Source: Betaproteobacteria bacterium (lineage in GTDB: Bacteria > Pseudomonadota > Gammaproteobacteria > Burkholderiales > SG8-39). Taken from it: DNA of 64,000 bases. The stretch lies in assembly GCA_004297625.1 (NCBI GenBank), contig SCTY01000003.1:496001-560000 (forward strand), written 5' to 3'. The translations under genes and the position numbers were made by a program. Within the stretch, counting starts at the first letter, position 1. Each line of letters opens with the position of its first letter. The notes under the pieces are model-generated. The model had not been told where the DNA came from. It searched no databases and was given only the letters and a program-made list of their open reading frames with translations. Of the stretch, positions 8,117-16,295 are shown piece after piece.

Positions 8117-9420
8117 TCCTGCGTTCGCTCGGCCAGAACCTGCGCGCCGGCCTGCGGCTCGCGTTTTTCCTGCCGTTACGGCCCTTCGACTACCGTGTTT
8201 CCGCGCCGGACTACGCAGCCCTTGTGCTGTTCAACGTGCTGGTGTGGATCGCGGCGGGAGTGCTGCGCATCGGGCTCGACGGCGAGTTCGATGCCGCGGC
8301 GCTGGCGCTTTATCTCGCTACGGTTCCGCTCGTTCTTGCGACCGCGATGCTGGTGGCTGCTGCGTACCGTGCGGCCGACAAGCTTTTGCTGCTTGCCGTC
8401 GCGCTCACGGCGAGCGACACGGTGTTCGACATCGCGGCGCTCGTGCTTCCCTACGTTGCCGCGCTTACCGGGCTCGACGCGACGGTGTATTTCGCGTGGT
8501 TCGCCTGGATGTGGCTCGTGTCGGTGCGCGCGGTCGCCGTGTGCGCCGGGACCCAGCGGCCGCAGCTCTACCAGGGCGCGCTGGCCGTGAGCGCGATGCT
8601 GGCCATCGCTTTCTTCGCTTTCCCGAAGATGGAAGCGTGGCAGCCGGCCGCGGATGACGAGGACCTGCCCCCGCTTGCCGACGAGCGCCTGTTTCACCTG
8701 CAGGGGGAGCTTATCGAGCGCGCGCTCGCCGCGATCCGGCCGGGACAGCCGGGGGTGCGCGAGCAGTACTTCATCGGCTTCGCGCCGGATGGCAGCGAGG
8801 ACGTGTTCCTGCACGAGATGCGCTTCGTGAAACGGCTGTTCGAAGAGCGCTTCGGCGCTGGCGGCCGCTCGATCGCCCTGGTGAGCAGCAACGACGCGCT
8901 GGACGAGTTTCCCATCGCGAGCGTCACCAACCTCGCGCGCGCCATCGAGCGCGTCGGGCAGGTGATGAACCGCGACGAGGACGTGTTGTTCCTCTACATC
9001 ACCGCGCACGGCGACCCGGAGCACCGCCTGTCCGCTTCGCAGCCGCCGCTCGAGCTCGCGTCCCTGACCCCCACCGCCCTCTCGCGCATGCTGCAGGACT
9101 CGGGCATCAAGTGGCGCGTGATCGTGGTCTCGGCGTGCTACTCGGGCGGCTTCATCGAGCCGCTGCGGGACGACAACACCCTGATCATCACCGCCGCGGC
9201 GACCGACCGCAGCTCGTTCGGCTGCGAAGCGGGACGCGACTTCACCTACTTCGGCCAGGCCTTCTTCCGCGATGCGCTGATGCGCACGCGCTCGTTCGTC
9301 GAGGCGTTCCATCTGGCTGCCGACATCGTCGCGCGCCAGGAAGCGGCCGAGCGCCTTGTGCCGTCGGCGCCGCAAATCTCGGTCGGCCGGAGCATCGCTG
9401 CTCTGCTGCGAAACCGATAG
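8113..9420 (+). CDS. Membrane-anchored C13 (legumain/caspase-like) cysteine peptidase family protein
   Basis: The 435-residue protein begins with about 170 residues containing four or five hydrophobic helices, then a C13 peptidase-like domain from about residue 190 to the end. The catalytic dyad is visible as histidine in 'YITAHGD' near residue 299 and cysteine in 'VVSACYSGGFIE' near 343. Other family features are 'YFIGFAPDGSEDVF' and 'IITAAATDRSSFGCE'. The start ATG overlaps the cca stop. Function in bacteria is not established; a membrane-tethered protease acting on a partner protein is inferred. It is widespread in betaproteobacteria as a conserved hypothetical with this layout, as far as I recall. 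Confidence 0.82.
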   Translation: MILRSLGQNLRAGLRLAFFLPLRPFDYRVSAPDYAALVLFNVLVWIAAGVLRIGLDGEFDAAALALYLATVPLVLATAMLVAAAYRAADKLLLLAVALTASDTVFDIAALVLPYVAALTGLDATVYFAWFAWMWLVSVRAVAVCAGTQRPQLYQGALAVSAMLAIAFFAFPKMEAWQPAADDEDLPPLADERLFHLQGELIERALAAIRPGQPGVREQYFIGFAPDGSEDVFLHEMRFVKRLFEERFGAGGRSIALVSSNDALDEFPIASVTNLARAIERVGQVMNRDEDVLFLYITAHGDPEHRLSASQPPLELASLTPTALSRMLQDSGIKWRVIVVSACYSGGFIEPLRDDNTLIITAAATDRSSFGCEAGRDFTYFGQAFFRDALMRTRSFVEAFHLAADIVARQEAAERLVPSAPQISVGRSIAALLRNR

Positions 9421-9444
9421 AGGAAGTTGCGCTAGTATCGGGTT

Positions 9445-10065
9445 GTGGCGCTCGACCTGAAAAAAATTCCGCTATTCGCCGGCGCCCCCGACGAGGCGCT
9501 GCGCGCGCTCGCCGAGAAAGCCGACACGCGCGTCCTTCCCAAGGACAGCCTGATCGTCAATGAAGGCGACGTCCCGGACTCCCTCTACGTCATCGGCGCC
9601 GGCCGGGTAAAGGTCTACCTGAGCGACCGCAAGGGCGGCGAGATGGTGCTCGCCACCAAGGGCGCGGGGGAATACTTCGGCGAGATGATGCTCGACGACA
9701 ACCCGCGCTCGGCCTCCGTAATGACCCTGGAGAAGACCGAGGTCGCCGTGCTGCGGCGCGCCGAGTTCGTCGGGTTCCTCCTGAAGCACCCCCAAGTAGC
9801 GCTGCATCTCATCCGCGATCTGATCCGCCTCGGGCGCGGCATGAACCTGCGTGCGCGCGAGGAAACCGGCACCAAGGAGCAGTTCCGCCGCTACATCGAG
9901 GAGCTCGAGTCGCGCAAGGTCGAAGAGGAGCCCAAGGTGCGCCGCTGGCTGCTCGCCAAGCGGCTGATGCTCGCGACCGTGCTCGTCCTCGCCGCCTTGA
10001 ACTTCTACTTTTTCGACGTGTTCCTGGAAATGATGAACCTGAACATCCTCACGGTGTTCAGATGA
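9445..10065 (+). CDS. Cyclic-nucleotide-binding (CRP-like) domain protein with C-terminal membrane helix
   Basis: Residues 8-125 form a cNMP-binding beta-roll: 'IPLFAGAPDEALRALA', 'EGDVPDSLYVIGAGRVKVY' and 'GEYFGEMMLDDNPRSASV'. The last two correspond to the phosphate-binding cassette, though 'NPRSAS' differs slightly from the classic RSA context. There is no helix-turn-helix domain. Residues 130-165 look like a charged coiled coil and residues 172-195 form one membrane helix ('LMLATVLVLAALNFYFFDVFL'). It therefore cannot act as an ordinary CRP regulator and more likely senses a nucleotide at the membrane. The GTG start at 9445 is 24 bases after the C13 peptidase gene. The 3' end overlaps the antisense DUF2905 gene by 8 bases. 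Confidence 0.8.
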   Translation: MALDLKKIPLFAGAPDEALRALAEKADTRVLPKDSLIVNEGDVPDSLYVIGAGRVKVYLSDRKGGEMVLATKGAGEYFGEMMLDDNPRSASVMTLEKTEVAVLRRAEFVGFLLKHPQVALHLIRDLIRLGRGMNLRAREETGTKEQFRRYIEELESRKVEEEPKVRRWLLAKRLMLATVLVLAALNFYFFDVFLEMMNLNILTVFR

Positions 10066-10252
10066 GCCTGCCGATGGCCCAGACGAGGAGCGAAAGCAGC
10101 ACCGTCGTCGCGAAAGGAACGTAGTAGACCCGCCCGCGCAGCGCAATGCGCAGGTCGCCCGGCAGCCGGCCAAGCCCGTAGCGCCCGAGCCAGGGCGCGA
10201 CAACCGATAGAATCACGAGCCCGATAAAGAGAGTCAGCAGCCATTTCAACAT
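10058..10252 (-). CDS. DUF2905 small membrane protein
   Basis: The 64-residue protein has two hydrophobic segments (about residues 4-20 and 44-62) around the conserved middle 'LGRLPGDLRI', which is the DUF2905 signature. It is presumably an inner-membrane protein of unknown function. The ATG complement at 10250-10252 overlaps the ATG of the divergent GST gene (10251-10253), so the two genes share bases in their start codons. Their promoters and ribosome binding sites must therefore lie inside each other's coding sequence. The 3' end overlaps the preceding cNMP-binding gene by 8 bases in convergent orientation. Confidence 0.85.
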   Translation of the reverse strand: MLKWLLTLFIGLVILSVVAPWLGRYGLGRLPGDLRIALRGRVYYVPFATTVLLSLLVWAIGRLI

Positions 10253-10874
10253 GATCGAACTCTACACGTGGAGCACGCCGAACGGGCGCAAGGTTTCAAT
10301 CATGCTCGAGGAGTGCGCTCTTCCCTACCGCGTGCACAAGATCAACATCGGCACGAACGCCGAGCAGTTCACGCCCGAGTACCTGAAGATCAATCCGAAC
10401 GGCAAGATCCCCTCGATCGTCGACCCGGACGGGCCCGGCGGCAAGCCCTATGCGATGATGGAATCGGGCGCGATTCTCATCTACCTCGCCGACAAGACCG
10501 GGAAATTCTTTCCCGAAAAGATCAAGTACGACGTGCTGCAGTGGCTCATGTTCCAGATGGGCGGCGTGGGCCCGATGTTCGGCCAGGCGCATCACTTCAT
10601 GCGCGCGAAGAAGGACGCGATTCCCTACGGCAGCGAACGCTACGGCAAGGAGGCGAAGCGGCTGTACGGCGTCATGGACCGCCAACTCGAGAAGAACAAG
10701 TTCATCTCGGGTGCGGAGTACACCATAGCGGATATTGCAACCTATCCTTGGGTGGCGCGCCACGAATGGCACCGCGTCGATCTCGTCCAGTTTCCGAGCG
10801 TCAAGCGCTGGTATGACGAGGTCGGCGCGCGCCCGGCCGTGGTTCGCGGCATGGCGGTGCCGGCGACGGGCTAG
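10251..10874 (+). CDS. Glutathione S-transferase family protein (YfcG/Ure2-like)
   Basis: This 207-residue GST starts 'MIELYTWSTPNGRKVSIMLEE', the typical beginning of the YfcG/YghU/Ure2p-like nu-class group, where 'TPNG' provides the threonine and asparagine that contact glutathione. 'NPNGKIPSIVDPDG' carries the cis-proline and 'MMESGAILIYLADKTG' the gamma-glutamyl contact. The helical domain ends with 'RPAVVRGMAVP', also typical. Members of this group bind two glutathiones and show disulfide reductase activity. The start codon overlaps that of the divergent DUF2905 gene, and the stop overlaps the convergent cyclase gene by 4 bases. Confidence 0.92.
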   Translation: MIELYTWSTPNGRKVSIMLEECALPYRVHKINIGTNAEQFTPEYLKINPNGKIPSIVDPDGPGGKPYAMMESGAILIYLADKTGKFFPEKIKYDVLQWLMFQMGGVGPMFGQAHHFMRAKKDAIPYGSERYGKEAKRLYGVMDRQLEKNKFISGAEYTIADIATYPWVARHEWHRVDLVQFPSVKRWYDEVGARPAVVRGMAVPATG

Positions 10875-11647
10875 CTTTCGAAGATCGCCACCGCGCGCGT
10901 CCAGCCGGCCGATGCGCCGCGGATCTTGTGCGGAAAGCAGCAAAGGGTGAAGCCCTCGGAGGGCAGCGCCTCGAGGTTGTGCAGCTTCTCGAGGTGGCAG
11001 TAGCCGATCTCGCGCCCGGCCTTGTGCCCCTCCCAGATGAGCGCCGGGTTGCGCGTTTCCCTGTATTTCTCGGCGGTGTAGACGAAAGGCGCGTCCCAGC
11101 TCCAGGCGTCCGTGCCGGTGAGGCGCACGCCGCGCTCGAGGAGATACAGCGTCGCCTCGCAGCCCATGCCGCAGCCGGCATTCACGTAGTCGTCGTGGCC
11201 GTAGCGCGAGCCGGCGCGCGTGTTCACCACCACGATCTCCAGGGGCTTCAACGGGTGTTTTATCCGGCGTAATTCCTCTTCCACGTCTTGCGCGCTCGCC
11301 ACGTAGCCGTCGGGAAAATGGCGGAAGTCGAGCTTCACTGCCGGCTGGAAGCACCACTCGAGCGGCACTTCGTCGATGGTGATCGCGCGCTCGCCCTTGT
11401 TCATGGTCGGATGGAAGTGGTAGGGCGCGTCGAGATGCGTGCCGTTGTGGGTGATGAGCTCGACCTTCTCGACCGCCCACGCCGCGCCGTCGGGAAGGTC
11501 GTCTTTCTTCAGCCCGGGGAAGAACTGAAGCAGTTGCGGCGCGGAGCTTTCGTGATCGAGATAAGTGATCTTCGGCCCGAACGGCTGCGGGTCGGAAATG
11601 ACGTCGTTCTCGAGATAAATGGAGAGATCAACAAATCTGCGGGCCAT
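10871..11647 (-). CDS. Cyclase family protein (kynurenine formamidase-like metal hydrolase)
   Basis: The 258-residue protein has the metal-binding HxGTHxDxPxH signature as 'HNGTHLDAPYHFHP' near residue 70, defining the cyclase/KynB superfamily (PF04199). A downstream 'YGHDDYVNAGCGMG' and 'TGTDAWSWDAPF' are also typical of the group. ATG 11647 ('MARRFVDLSIYLEND') is preferred; the frame is open six codons further. It is longer than KynB (about 210 residues), and no other tryptophan-degradation gene is near, so the substrate is unknown. It lies divergent from a TRAP transporter with 47 bases between starts. The transporter may import its substrate, which is inference. Confidence 0.85.
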   Translation of the reverse strand: MARRFVDLSIYLENDVISDPQPFGPKITYLDHESSAPQLLQFFPGLKKDDLPDGAAWAVEKVELITHNGTHLDAPYHFHPTMNKGERAITIDEVPLEWCFQPAVKLDFRHFPDGYVASAQDVEEELRRIKHPLKPLEIVVVNTRAGSRYGHDDYVNAGCGMGCEATLYLLERGVRLTGTDAWSWDAPFVYTAEKYRETRNPALIWEGHKAGREIGYCHLEKLHNLEALPSEGFTLCCFPHKIRGASAGWTRAVAIFES

Positions 11648-11694
11648 AATTGACAGCTTTCTCAAACATGGATCTTATGTGGGCAGGAGGGTCT

Positions 11695-12747
11695 ATGTTC
11701 ACACGCTGGCTGGCCGCTGCATTTTCCGCGCTTCTCGTGTTGCCCGCACCTGCAAGCGCGCAGGAAACCCTCCGCCTCACCGTCGCGGCCGGGCATCCGC
11801 CCATCTTCCTGTGGGTGAAGCACCTGCACGAGACGTTCATTCCTACGGTGGACGCGGAGCTCGCCAAGACCGGCCGCTACAAGGTGCAGTGGAACGAGGC
11901 CTACGGCGGCACGCTCACCAAGATGGGCAGCGAGCTCGAGACGATGCAGCAGGGCATTTCCGATCTCGGGATCGTCGCCACGGTGTTCCATTCCTCGAAG
12001 ATGCCGCTCAACAACGTCACGTACTTCGTGCCCTTCGGGCCGACGGACGCCGAGCGCGTGGTGCAGGCCATCGACTACGTGCAGACGCTGCCCGAGCTCT
12101 CCGGCGAGTGGAAGAAGCACAACGTCGTGTACCTCGCCGGTTTTACGCTCGACAGCTACGGCATCGCCGCGCGCATGCCGCTTGCCAAGGTGGAGGACTT
12201 CAAGGGCCGCAAGATCGGCGGCGCAGGGCCGAACCTGAACTGGATCAAGAACACCGGCGCGGTCGGCGTGCAGGGCAGCCTCAACAGCTTCTACAACGAC
12301 ATCAAGAGCGGCGTCTACGACGGCGCTTTCGTGTTCATGACCGCCGCCGTGCCGGCGAAGCTCTTCGAAACCGCGCCTTACTTCACCGAGCTCGATTTCG
12401 GCTCGATGTATGCGGGCGCGGTGGCGGTGAACCGCACGCGCTGGGAGCGCTTCCCGGATGAGATCAAGGCGGCCTTCCGCAAGGCCGCCAACGCCTACAA
12501 GGGCCTCTATCTGCAGGAGCAGACGGCGCGCATCCAGGCCGCGTACGCCGCCTGGGAAAAAGGCGGCGGCAAGGTGGTGAAAGTGGACGCGGCCGAGCGC
12601 GCGAAGCTCGCCAAGCAGATTCCCAATCCGACCCTCGACTGGGCGAAGCAGACGGGAGCGGGCCCGGCGAAGAAGGTGCTGTCGGCCTACATGGGCACGG
12701 TGCGCTCGGGCGGTTTCCGTTTCACGCGCGACTTCGACAAGGAGTAG
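11695..12747 (+). CDS. dctP: TRAP transporter periplasmic substrate-binding protein (DctP family)
   Basis: This 350-residue DctP/TAXI-like binding protein has a signal peptide ('MFTRWLAAAFSALLVLPAPASA', cleavage expected before QET). ATG 11695 is chosen over the upstream ATG at 11650 because a strong GGAGG sits 4 bases before it and the signal peptide then starts correctly. Family motifs are 'TVAAGHPPIFLWVKHL', 'KDLGIVATVFHSSK'-like text near residue 85, and 'FKGRKIGGAGPNLNWIKNTGAVGV' near 170-190, where ligand carboxylates are usually bound by arginine. It is the first gene of a dctPQM set and would deliver an organic acid to the membrane components. The substrate cannot be read from the sequence. 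Confidence 0.92.
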   Translation: MFTRWLAAAFSALLVLPAPASAQETLRLTVAAGHPPIFLWVKHLHETFIPTVDAELAKTGRYKVQWNEAYGGTLTKMGSELETMQQGISDLGIVATVFHSSKMPLNNVTYFVPFGPTDAERVVQAIDYVQTLPELSGEWKKHNVVYLAGFTLDSYGIAARMPLAKVEDFKGRKIGGAGPNLNWIKNTGAVGVQGSLNSFYNDIKSGVYDGAFVFMTAAVPAKLFETAPYFTELDFGSMYAGAVAVNRTRWERFPDEIKAAFRKAANAYKGLYLQEQTARIQAAYAAWEKGGGKVVKVDAAERAKLAKQIPNPTLDWAKQTGAGPAKKVLSAYMGTVRSGGFRFTRDFDKE

Positions 12748-12806
12748 CCGCCGTAGCGCGCCTGACCGCGTGGCTTGCCGCCGTCGGCACGGCGTGGATC
12801 CTCGCG

Positions 12807-13244
12807 GTGATGTTCCTGATTCTCGCCGACGTGGCCGGGAGGGCGGCGTTCAACGCGCCGCTCCTCGGCGTGCCGGAGATGGTGCAGTTCTCCATCGTGG
12901 GCATCGTGTTCCTGCAGCTGCCGCAGACGCTGCGCAGCGGCGGGCTCACGCGCTCGGAACTGTTGCTGCAGCCGTTGCGCGCTCGCAGCCCGCGCGCCGC
13001 GAGCGCGTTTCAGGCAGCCTATGACCTCACGGGCGCGGCGCTCTTCGCGCTGATCCTCGCGACGACCTGGCCGCTGGCGGTCCAGGCATTCGAAGCCCGC
13101 GAGTTCTACGGCTCGACCGGCGTGGTGCAGATTCCCACCGGGCCGCTGAAGCTCATCATCATCGCCGGTTGCGCGGTAATGTGCGCGCAGTTTGCGCTCA
13201 ACGCCTGGAGATCCCTGCGCGCCGCCCTGGGCGGCGCGCGCTGA
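12807..13244 (+). CDS. dctQ: TRAP transporter small permease (DctQ family), start uncertain
   Basis: The protein has four membrane helices and the DctQ signature 'DVAGRAAFNAPLLGVPEMVQFSIVGIVFLQLP'. GTG 12807 gives 145 residues but cuts the first helix in half. The frame is open upstream to the end of dctP and reads 'ARLTAWLAAVGTAWILAV', which completes that helix. Between 12745 and 12806 there is no in-frame ATG, GTG or TTG, only a CTG at 12762. A GGAG at 12741 sits before this stretch. The true start is therefore probably upstream and non-standard. The stop overlaps the dctM ATG by one base (TGATG). Confidence 0.8.
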   Translation: MMFLILADVAGRAAFNAPLLGVPEMVQFSIVGIVFLQLPQTLRSGGLTRSELLLQPLRARSPRAASAFQAAYDLTGAALFALILATTWPLAVQAFEAREFYGSTGVVQIPTGPLKLIIIAGCAVMCAQFALNAWRSLRAALGGAR

Positions 13245-14557
13245 TGGAACCCGCGGTCATCGGCCTGCTCTCGGTCGCCGCCATGCTGGTCCTCATCTGG
13301 GCCGGCATGTATGTCGGCGTCGCGCTGATGCTGCTTTCCTTCATCGGCGTCTGGATCATCCGCGCAGACGCGGGCGTCGCGGCGAACCTTCTCGCGCTCG
13401 CGGCAAACGACGCCATCTCGGATTACGTGTTCGGCGTGGTGCCGCTTTTCGTCCTCATGGGCCTCGTCGTCTCGGTCGCGGATATAGGCAAGGACACCTT
13501 CGACGTCGCCGAAGAGCTTTTCCGCAAAGTGCGCGGCGGCCTGGGCATCGCCACGGTGGCGGCGAATGCGGTGTTCGCCGCGATTACGGGCATCTCGATC
13601 GCCTCGGCAGCCGTGTTCACGAAGGTGGCGGTGCCGGAGATGCTGCGGCACGGCTACAACCCGCGCTTCGCCGTGGGCGTCGTCGCCGGCTCCTCGGTGC
13701 TTGGCATGCTGATCCCGCCGAGCCTGCTCCTCATCCTGTACGGAGTGCTCACCGAGAAGTCGATCGGCGACCTTTTCATCGCCGGCATCATTCCCGGGCT
13801 GGTGCTGTCGGGCGCCTACGTGCTCGCGATCCTCATCATGGGAAGGCTGTGGCCGGGTTTCGTCGGCGGCCGGATCGAGCGCGCCGTCGAGCGTCCGCGC
13901 ATGAGCGCGGGCCGGATGACGGCTCGCATGGTTCCCGTCGTGCTGCTCATCGTGCTCGTCCTCGGCGGCTTGTACGGGGGACTCTTCACTCCCACGGAAG
14001 GCGGCGCGGTCGGGGCGGCCGGCGCCCTGGTTCTCGCGCTGCTCAAGCGCAAGCTCGATTGGCGGGTGCTTTGGACCGTGCTGGTCGACACGGCGCACAT
14101 CACCGCGGCGATCTGCTTCCTCATCATCGCGGCGCAGCTCTATGCGCGCATGCTCGCGGTTTCGGGCGTCACCGAGCTGCTGCGCGTGCTGATCGTCGAT
14201 TCGGGCCTGGGATTTCCCGGGCTGCTCGCGATGTTCGTCGTCGTGGTGCTGGTGCTCGGCACGATCCTCGACTCGAGCTCGATCATGCTCATCACCATCC
14301 CGCTCGCCCTGCCGGCGCTCGTCGGCTTCGGCACCGACCTTATCTGGTTCGGCATCGTGACGCTGCTCGCGGTGGAGATCGGCCTGCTCACTCCGCCCTT
14401 CGGCATCGCGGTGTTCGTCATCCGCGCGACGCTGGGTGCCGATAGCCGCATCGAGCTGCGCGATATCTTCGCCGGCGCTGCGCCCTTCGCCGCGGTGATG
14501 TTCACGGTGCTGCTGCTGGTGATCGCTTTCCCCAGGCTCGCGACCGCGCTGCTGTAG
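13244..14557 (+). CDS. dctM: TRAP transporter large permease (DctM family)
   Basis: This 437-residue multi-pass membrane protein with about 12 hydrophobic segments is the normal size for DctM. Family landmarks include 'VPLFVLMGLVVS', 'GGLGIATVAANAVFAAITGISIASAAVFTKVAVPEM' (residues about 95-130), 'LGMLIPPSLLLILYGVLTE', and 'EIGLLTPPFGIAVFVI' near residue 380. It couples substrate uptake to a sodium or proton gradient together with DctQ. ATG 13244 is chosen because it overlaps the dctQ stop and gives the family start. The stop codon abuts that of the convergent cytochrome gene with no intervening base. Confidence 0.93.
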   Translation: MEPAVIGLLSVAAMLVLIWAGMYVGVALMLLSFIGVWIIRADAGVAANLLALAANDAISDYVFGVVPLFVLMGLVVSVADIGKDTFDVAEELFRKVRGGLGIATVAANAVFAAITGISIASAAVFTKVAVPEMLRHGYNPRFAVGVVAGSSVLGMLIPPSLLLILYGVLTEKSIGDLFIAGIIPGLVLSGAYVLAILIMGRLWPGFVGGRIERAVERPRMSAGRMTARMVPVVLLIVLVLGGLYGGLFTPTEGGAVGAAGALVLALLKRKLDWRVLWTVLVDTAHITAAICFLIIAAQLYARMLAVSGVTELLRVLIVDSGLGFPGLLAMFVVVVLVLGTILDSSSIMLITIPLALPALVGFGTDLIWFGIVTLLAVEIGLLTPPFGIAVFVIRATLGADSRIELRDIFAGAAPFAAVMFTVLLLVIAFPRLATALL

Positions 14558-15199
14558 CTATTTGCGGGCGTACTTCGCGAGGAAAGCGTTGATCTCCTCG
14601 ATGCGCAGCTGCGGCTCGCCGCGCACCGGCTTCGAGCCGACCACGCGGTTCATCCATTCCATGTTCTCCTGCATGCGAGCCACGACCTCCCGCCATTGCG
14701 CCGCCGTGTGGCGCTTCGGGTCGGGCAGCGCATGGCACTGGCCGCAGGCAAGGCGGAACGCTTCCCCCGAGGGCTGATTCACCTCGGGGTAGAGCGCCGG
14801 ATCGAGCGGCTGCTGCGAGTGCCTGCGCAGGTAGGCGACGATGGTGCGCGCCTCCTCCTCGCTCGGCGCCTTGACGCCCGCCATCATCTCGGTCATCAGC
14901 CCGCCGAGGTTGCCGCGCCCTTCCATGCGCAGCACCATGCGCTCGACGATGCCCGGCCACTTGTCGGCGCGATGCATCGCCGGGTTGGCGAGGTTATGGC
15001 ATTGCACGCAGTAGCGCAGCGTCAGCCGGGCACCGGGCGAGCCCGGCGCGGGAAGCTGCGACGCCTCGAACGTCGGCGGCAGGATGCGCTCGAGCATCAG
15101 CCCGTGCGGGCTCGTCTGCCAGCGCTTGCGCGCCTCTTCGACCTCGTCGGCCTTCGCCGCATAGCTAAAAAAAAGAAGCAATAAGACAAGAAAGCGCAT
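14558..15199 (-). CDS. Diheme c-type cytochrome, exported
   Basis: The 213-residue protein has an N-terminal signal peptide ('MRFLVLLLLFFSYAAKA') and two heme-binding motifs, CVQCH near residue 63 and CGQCH near residue 151. Methionines in the segments after each ('MVLRMEGRGNLGGLM' and 'MQENMEWM') are possible distal ligands. It is presumably a periplasmic electron carrier. The ATG at 15199 is preferred, since the open frame further upstream lies inside the MidA gene. No oxidase or dehydrogenase partner is adjacent, so its redox partner is unknown. It follows the midA-like gene by 14 bases and may be cotranscribed with it. Confidence 0.88.
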   Translation of the reverse strand: MRFLVLLLLFFSYAAKADEVEEARKRWQTSPHGLMLERILPPTFEASQLPAPGSPGARLTLRYCVQCHNLANPAMHRADKWPGIVERMVLRMEGRGNLGGLMTEMMAGVKAPSEEEARTIVAYLRRHSQQPLDPALYPEVNQPSGEAFRLACGQCHALPDPKRHTAAQWREVVARMQENMEWMNRVVGSKPVRGEPQLRIEEINAFLAKYARK

Positions 15200-15213
15200 G
15201 CTGGCGAGTCTAG

Positions 15214-16263
15214 CTAAAGCGTCGCGGTGCGGTCGCCTTGCGAAAATCCTAGCAGCGGCCGTGCTGCGCCGCGGCCCACGGCGAGCACCTTGAAGAGCTC
15301 GCCCATTTCGCTTGGCGAAAGGAGCTTCTGCGCCTCGGCGGCAAGCGGCGCGTAGTGCAGGGCATTGTCGATGTTCGCCTCGGCGAGCACATCGGTGATG
15401 CCGCAATTGACGAGGAACTGCGCCTGGGTCGCGTAGCCGAGCACCTCCAGGCCGGCGTCGGCTGCCGCTTCGGCAAGCGCGGTAAAGTCGACGTGCGCGG
15501 TAACGTCCTCCTCGCCCGGGTGCGCAAACGGATCGCTGTGCGCCGTGTGCCGGTAATGGCACATCAGCGTTCCCATGCTGCGTTGCGGGTGATAGTACTC
15601 GTGGCGGGGAAAGCCGTAGTCGAGGATGAGGATCACGCCTTGGTCGAGCCGTGACGCCAGTTCCCGCATCCAGGCTCGCGCCACCAGGCCGATTTCGCTT
15701 TCGTAGGGAACCGGAACCTCTATTGTTTTCGCGGCTTCCAGAAGCTCGCCGCTCGCCGGCCGCTCGCTCCAGGCGAGCCTGTCGCCGGCGAGCGAGACGC
15801 CACGCTCCAGGATGCCTTCGGGGCGCCACGCCACGGCGTGCGCCGGCATCGCATCGACCACCTCATTGGCGAGCACGACGCCGTTGATGCGCCCGGGCAG
15901 GCGCTCGAGCCAGCGCGCGCGGCTGCCGAGACGGGCTTGCTGTCTCGCCTTGAAATTGGCGCTCGTCTCGAGGATCGAGTACCGGCAATCCAAATGCGCG
16001 AGCAGCGCGTCGGCAAGCGCGCCGCTGCCGGCGCCGAGCTCGAGCGCCTCGCTGGAGCCGAGATCCGCGATCTGCCGCGCCAGCGTGCGGCCGAAAAGCG
16101 AGCCGAGCTCCGGCGCGGTGACGAAATCGCCTTGCGGGCCGAGCTTCTGCGCCGTGCCGGCGTAATAGCCGAGCCCCGGCTCGTGCAGCACGATCTCCAT
16201 GTAGCGCGCGAACGAGATCCAGCCGCCGCAGCGGTCGATCTCTTCTCTCAGGCGGGAGAGCAC
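15214..16263 (-). CDS. MidA/NDUFAF7-family SAM-dependent methyltransferase
   Basis: This 349-residue protein matches the COG1565 (MidA, NDUFAF7) family. It starts 'ISFARYMEIVLHEPGLGYYAG' near residue 17, followed by 'GDFVTAPELGSLFGRTLARQ', then the SAM-binding 'LELGAGSGALADALL' near residue 80 and 'VVLANEVVDAMP' near 130. The mitochondrial homologue dimethylates an arginine of complex I subunit NDUFS2; the bacterial target is not settled. The start is a GTG at 16263, with 32 bases to the divergent pteridine reductase gene. Confidence 0.9.
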   Translation of the reverse strand: MLSRLREEIDRCGGWISFARYMEIVLHEPGLGYYAGTAQKLGPQGDFVTAPELGSLFGRTLARQIADLGSSEALELGAGSGALADALLAHLDCRYSILETSANFKARQQARLGSRARWLERLPGRINGVVLANEVVDAMPAHAVAWRPEGILERGVSLAGDRLAWSERPASGELLEAAKTIEVPVPYESEIGLVARAWMRELASRLDQGVILILDYGFPRHEYYHPQRSMGTLMCHYRHTAHSDPFAHPGEEDVTAHVDFTALAEAAADAGLEVLGYATQAQFLVNCGITDVLAEANIDNALHYAPLAAEAQKLLSPSEMGELFKVLAVGRGAARPLLGFSQGDRTATL

Positions 16264-16295
16264 GCGGCGAATTTACCCTAGAATCGCAGGCGCCC

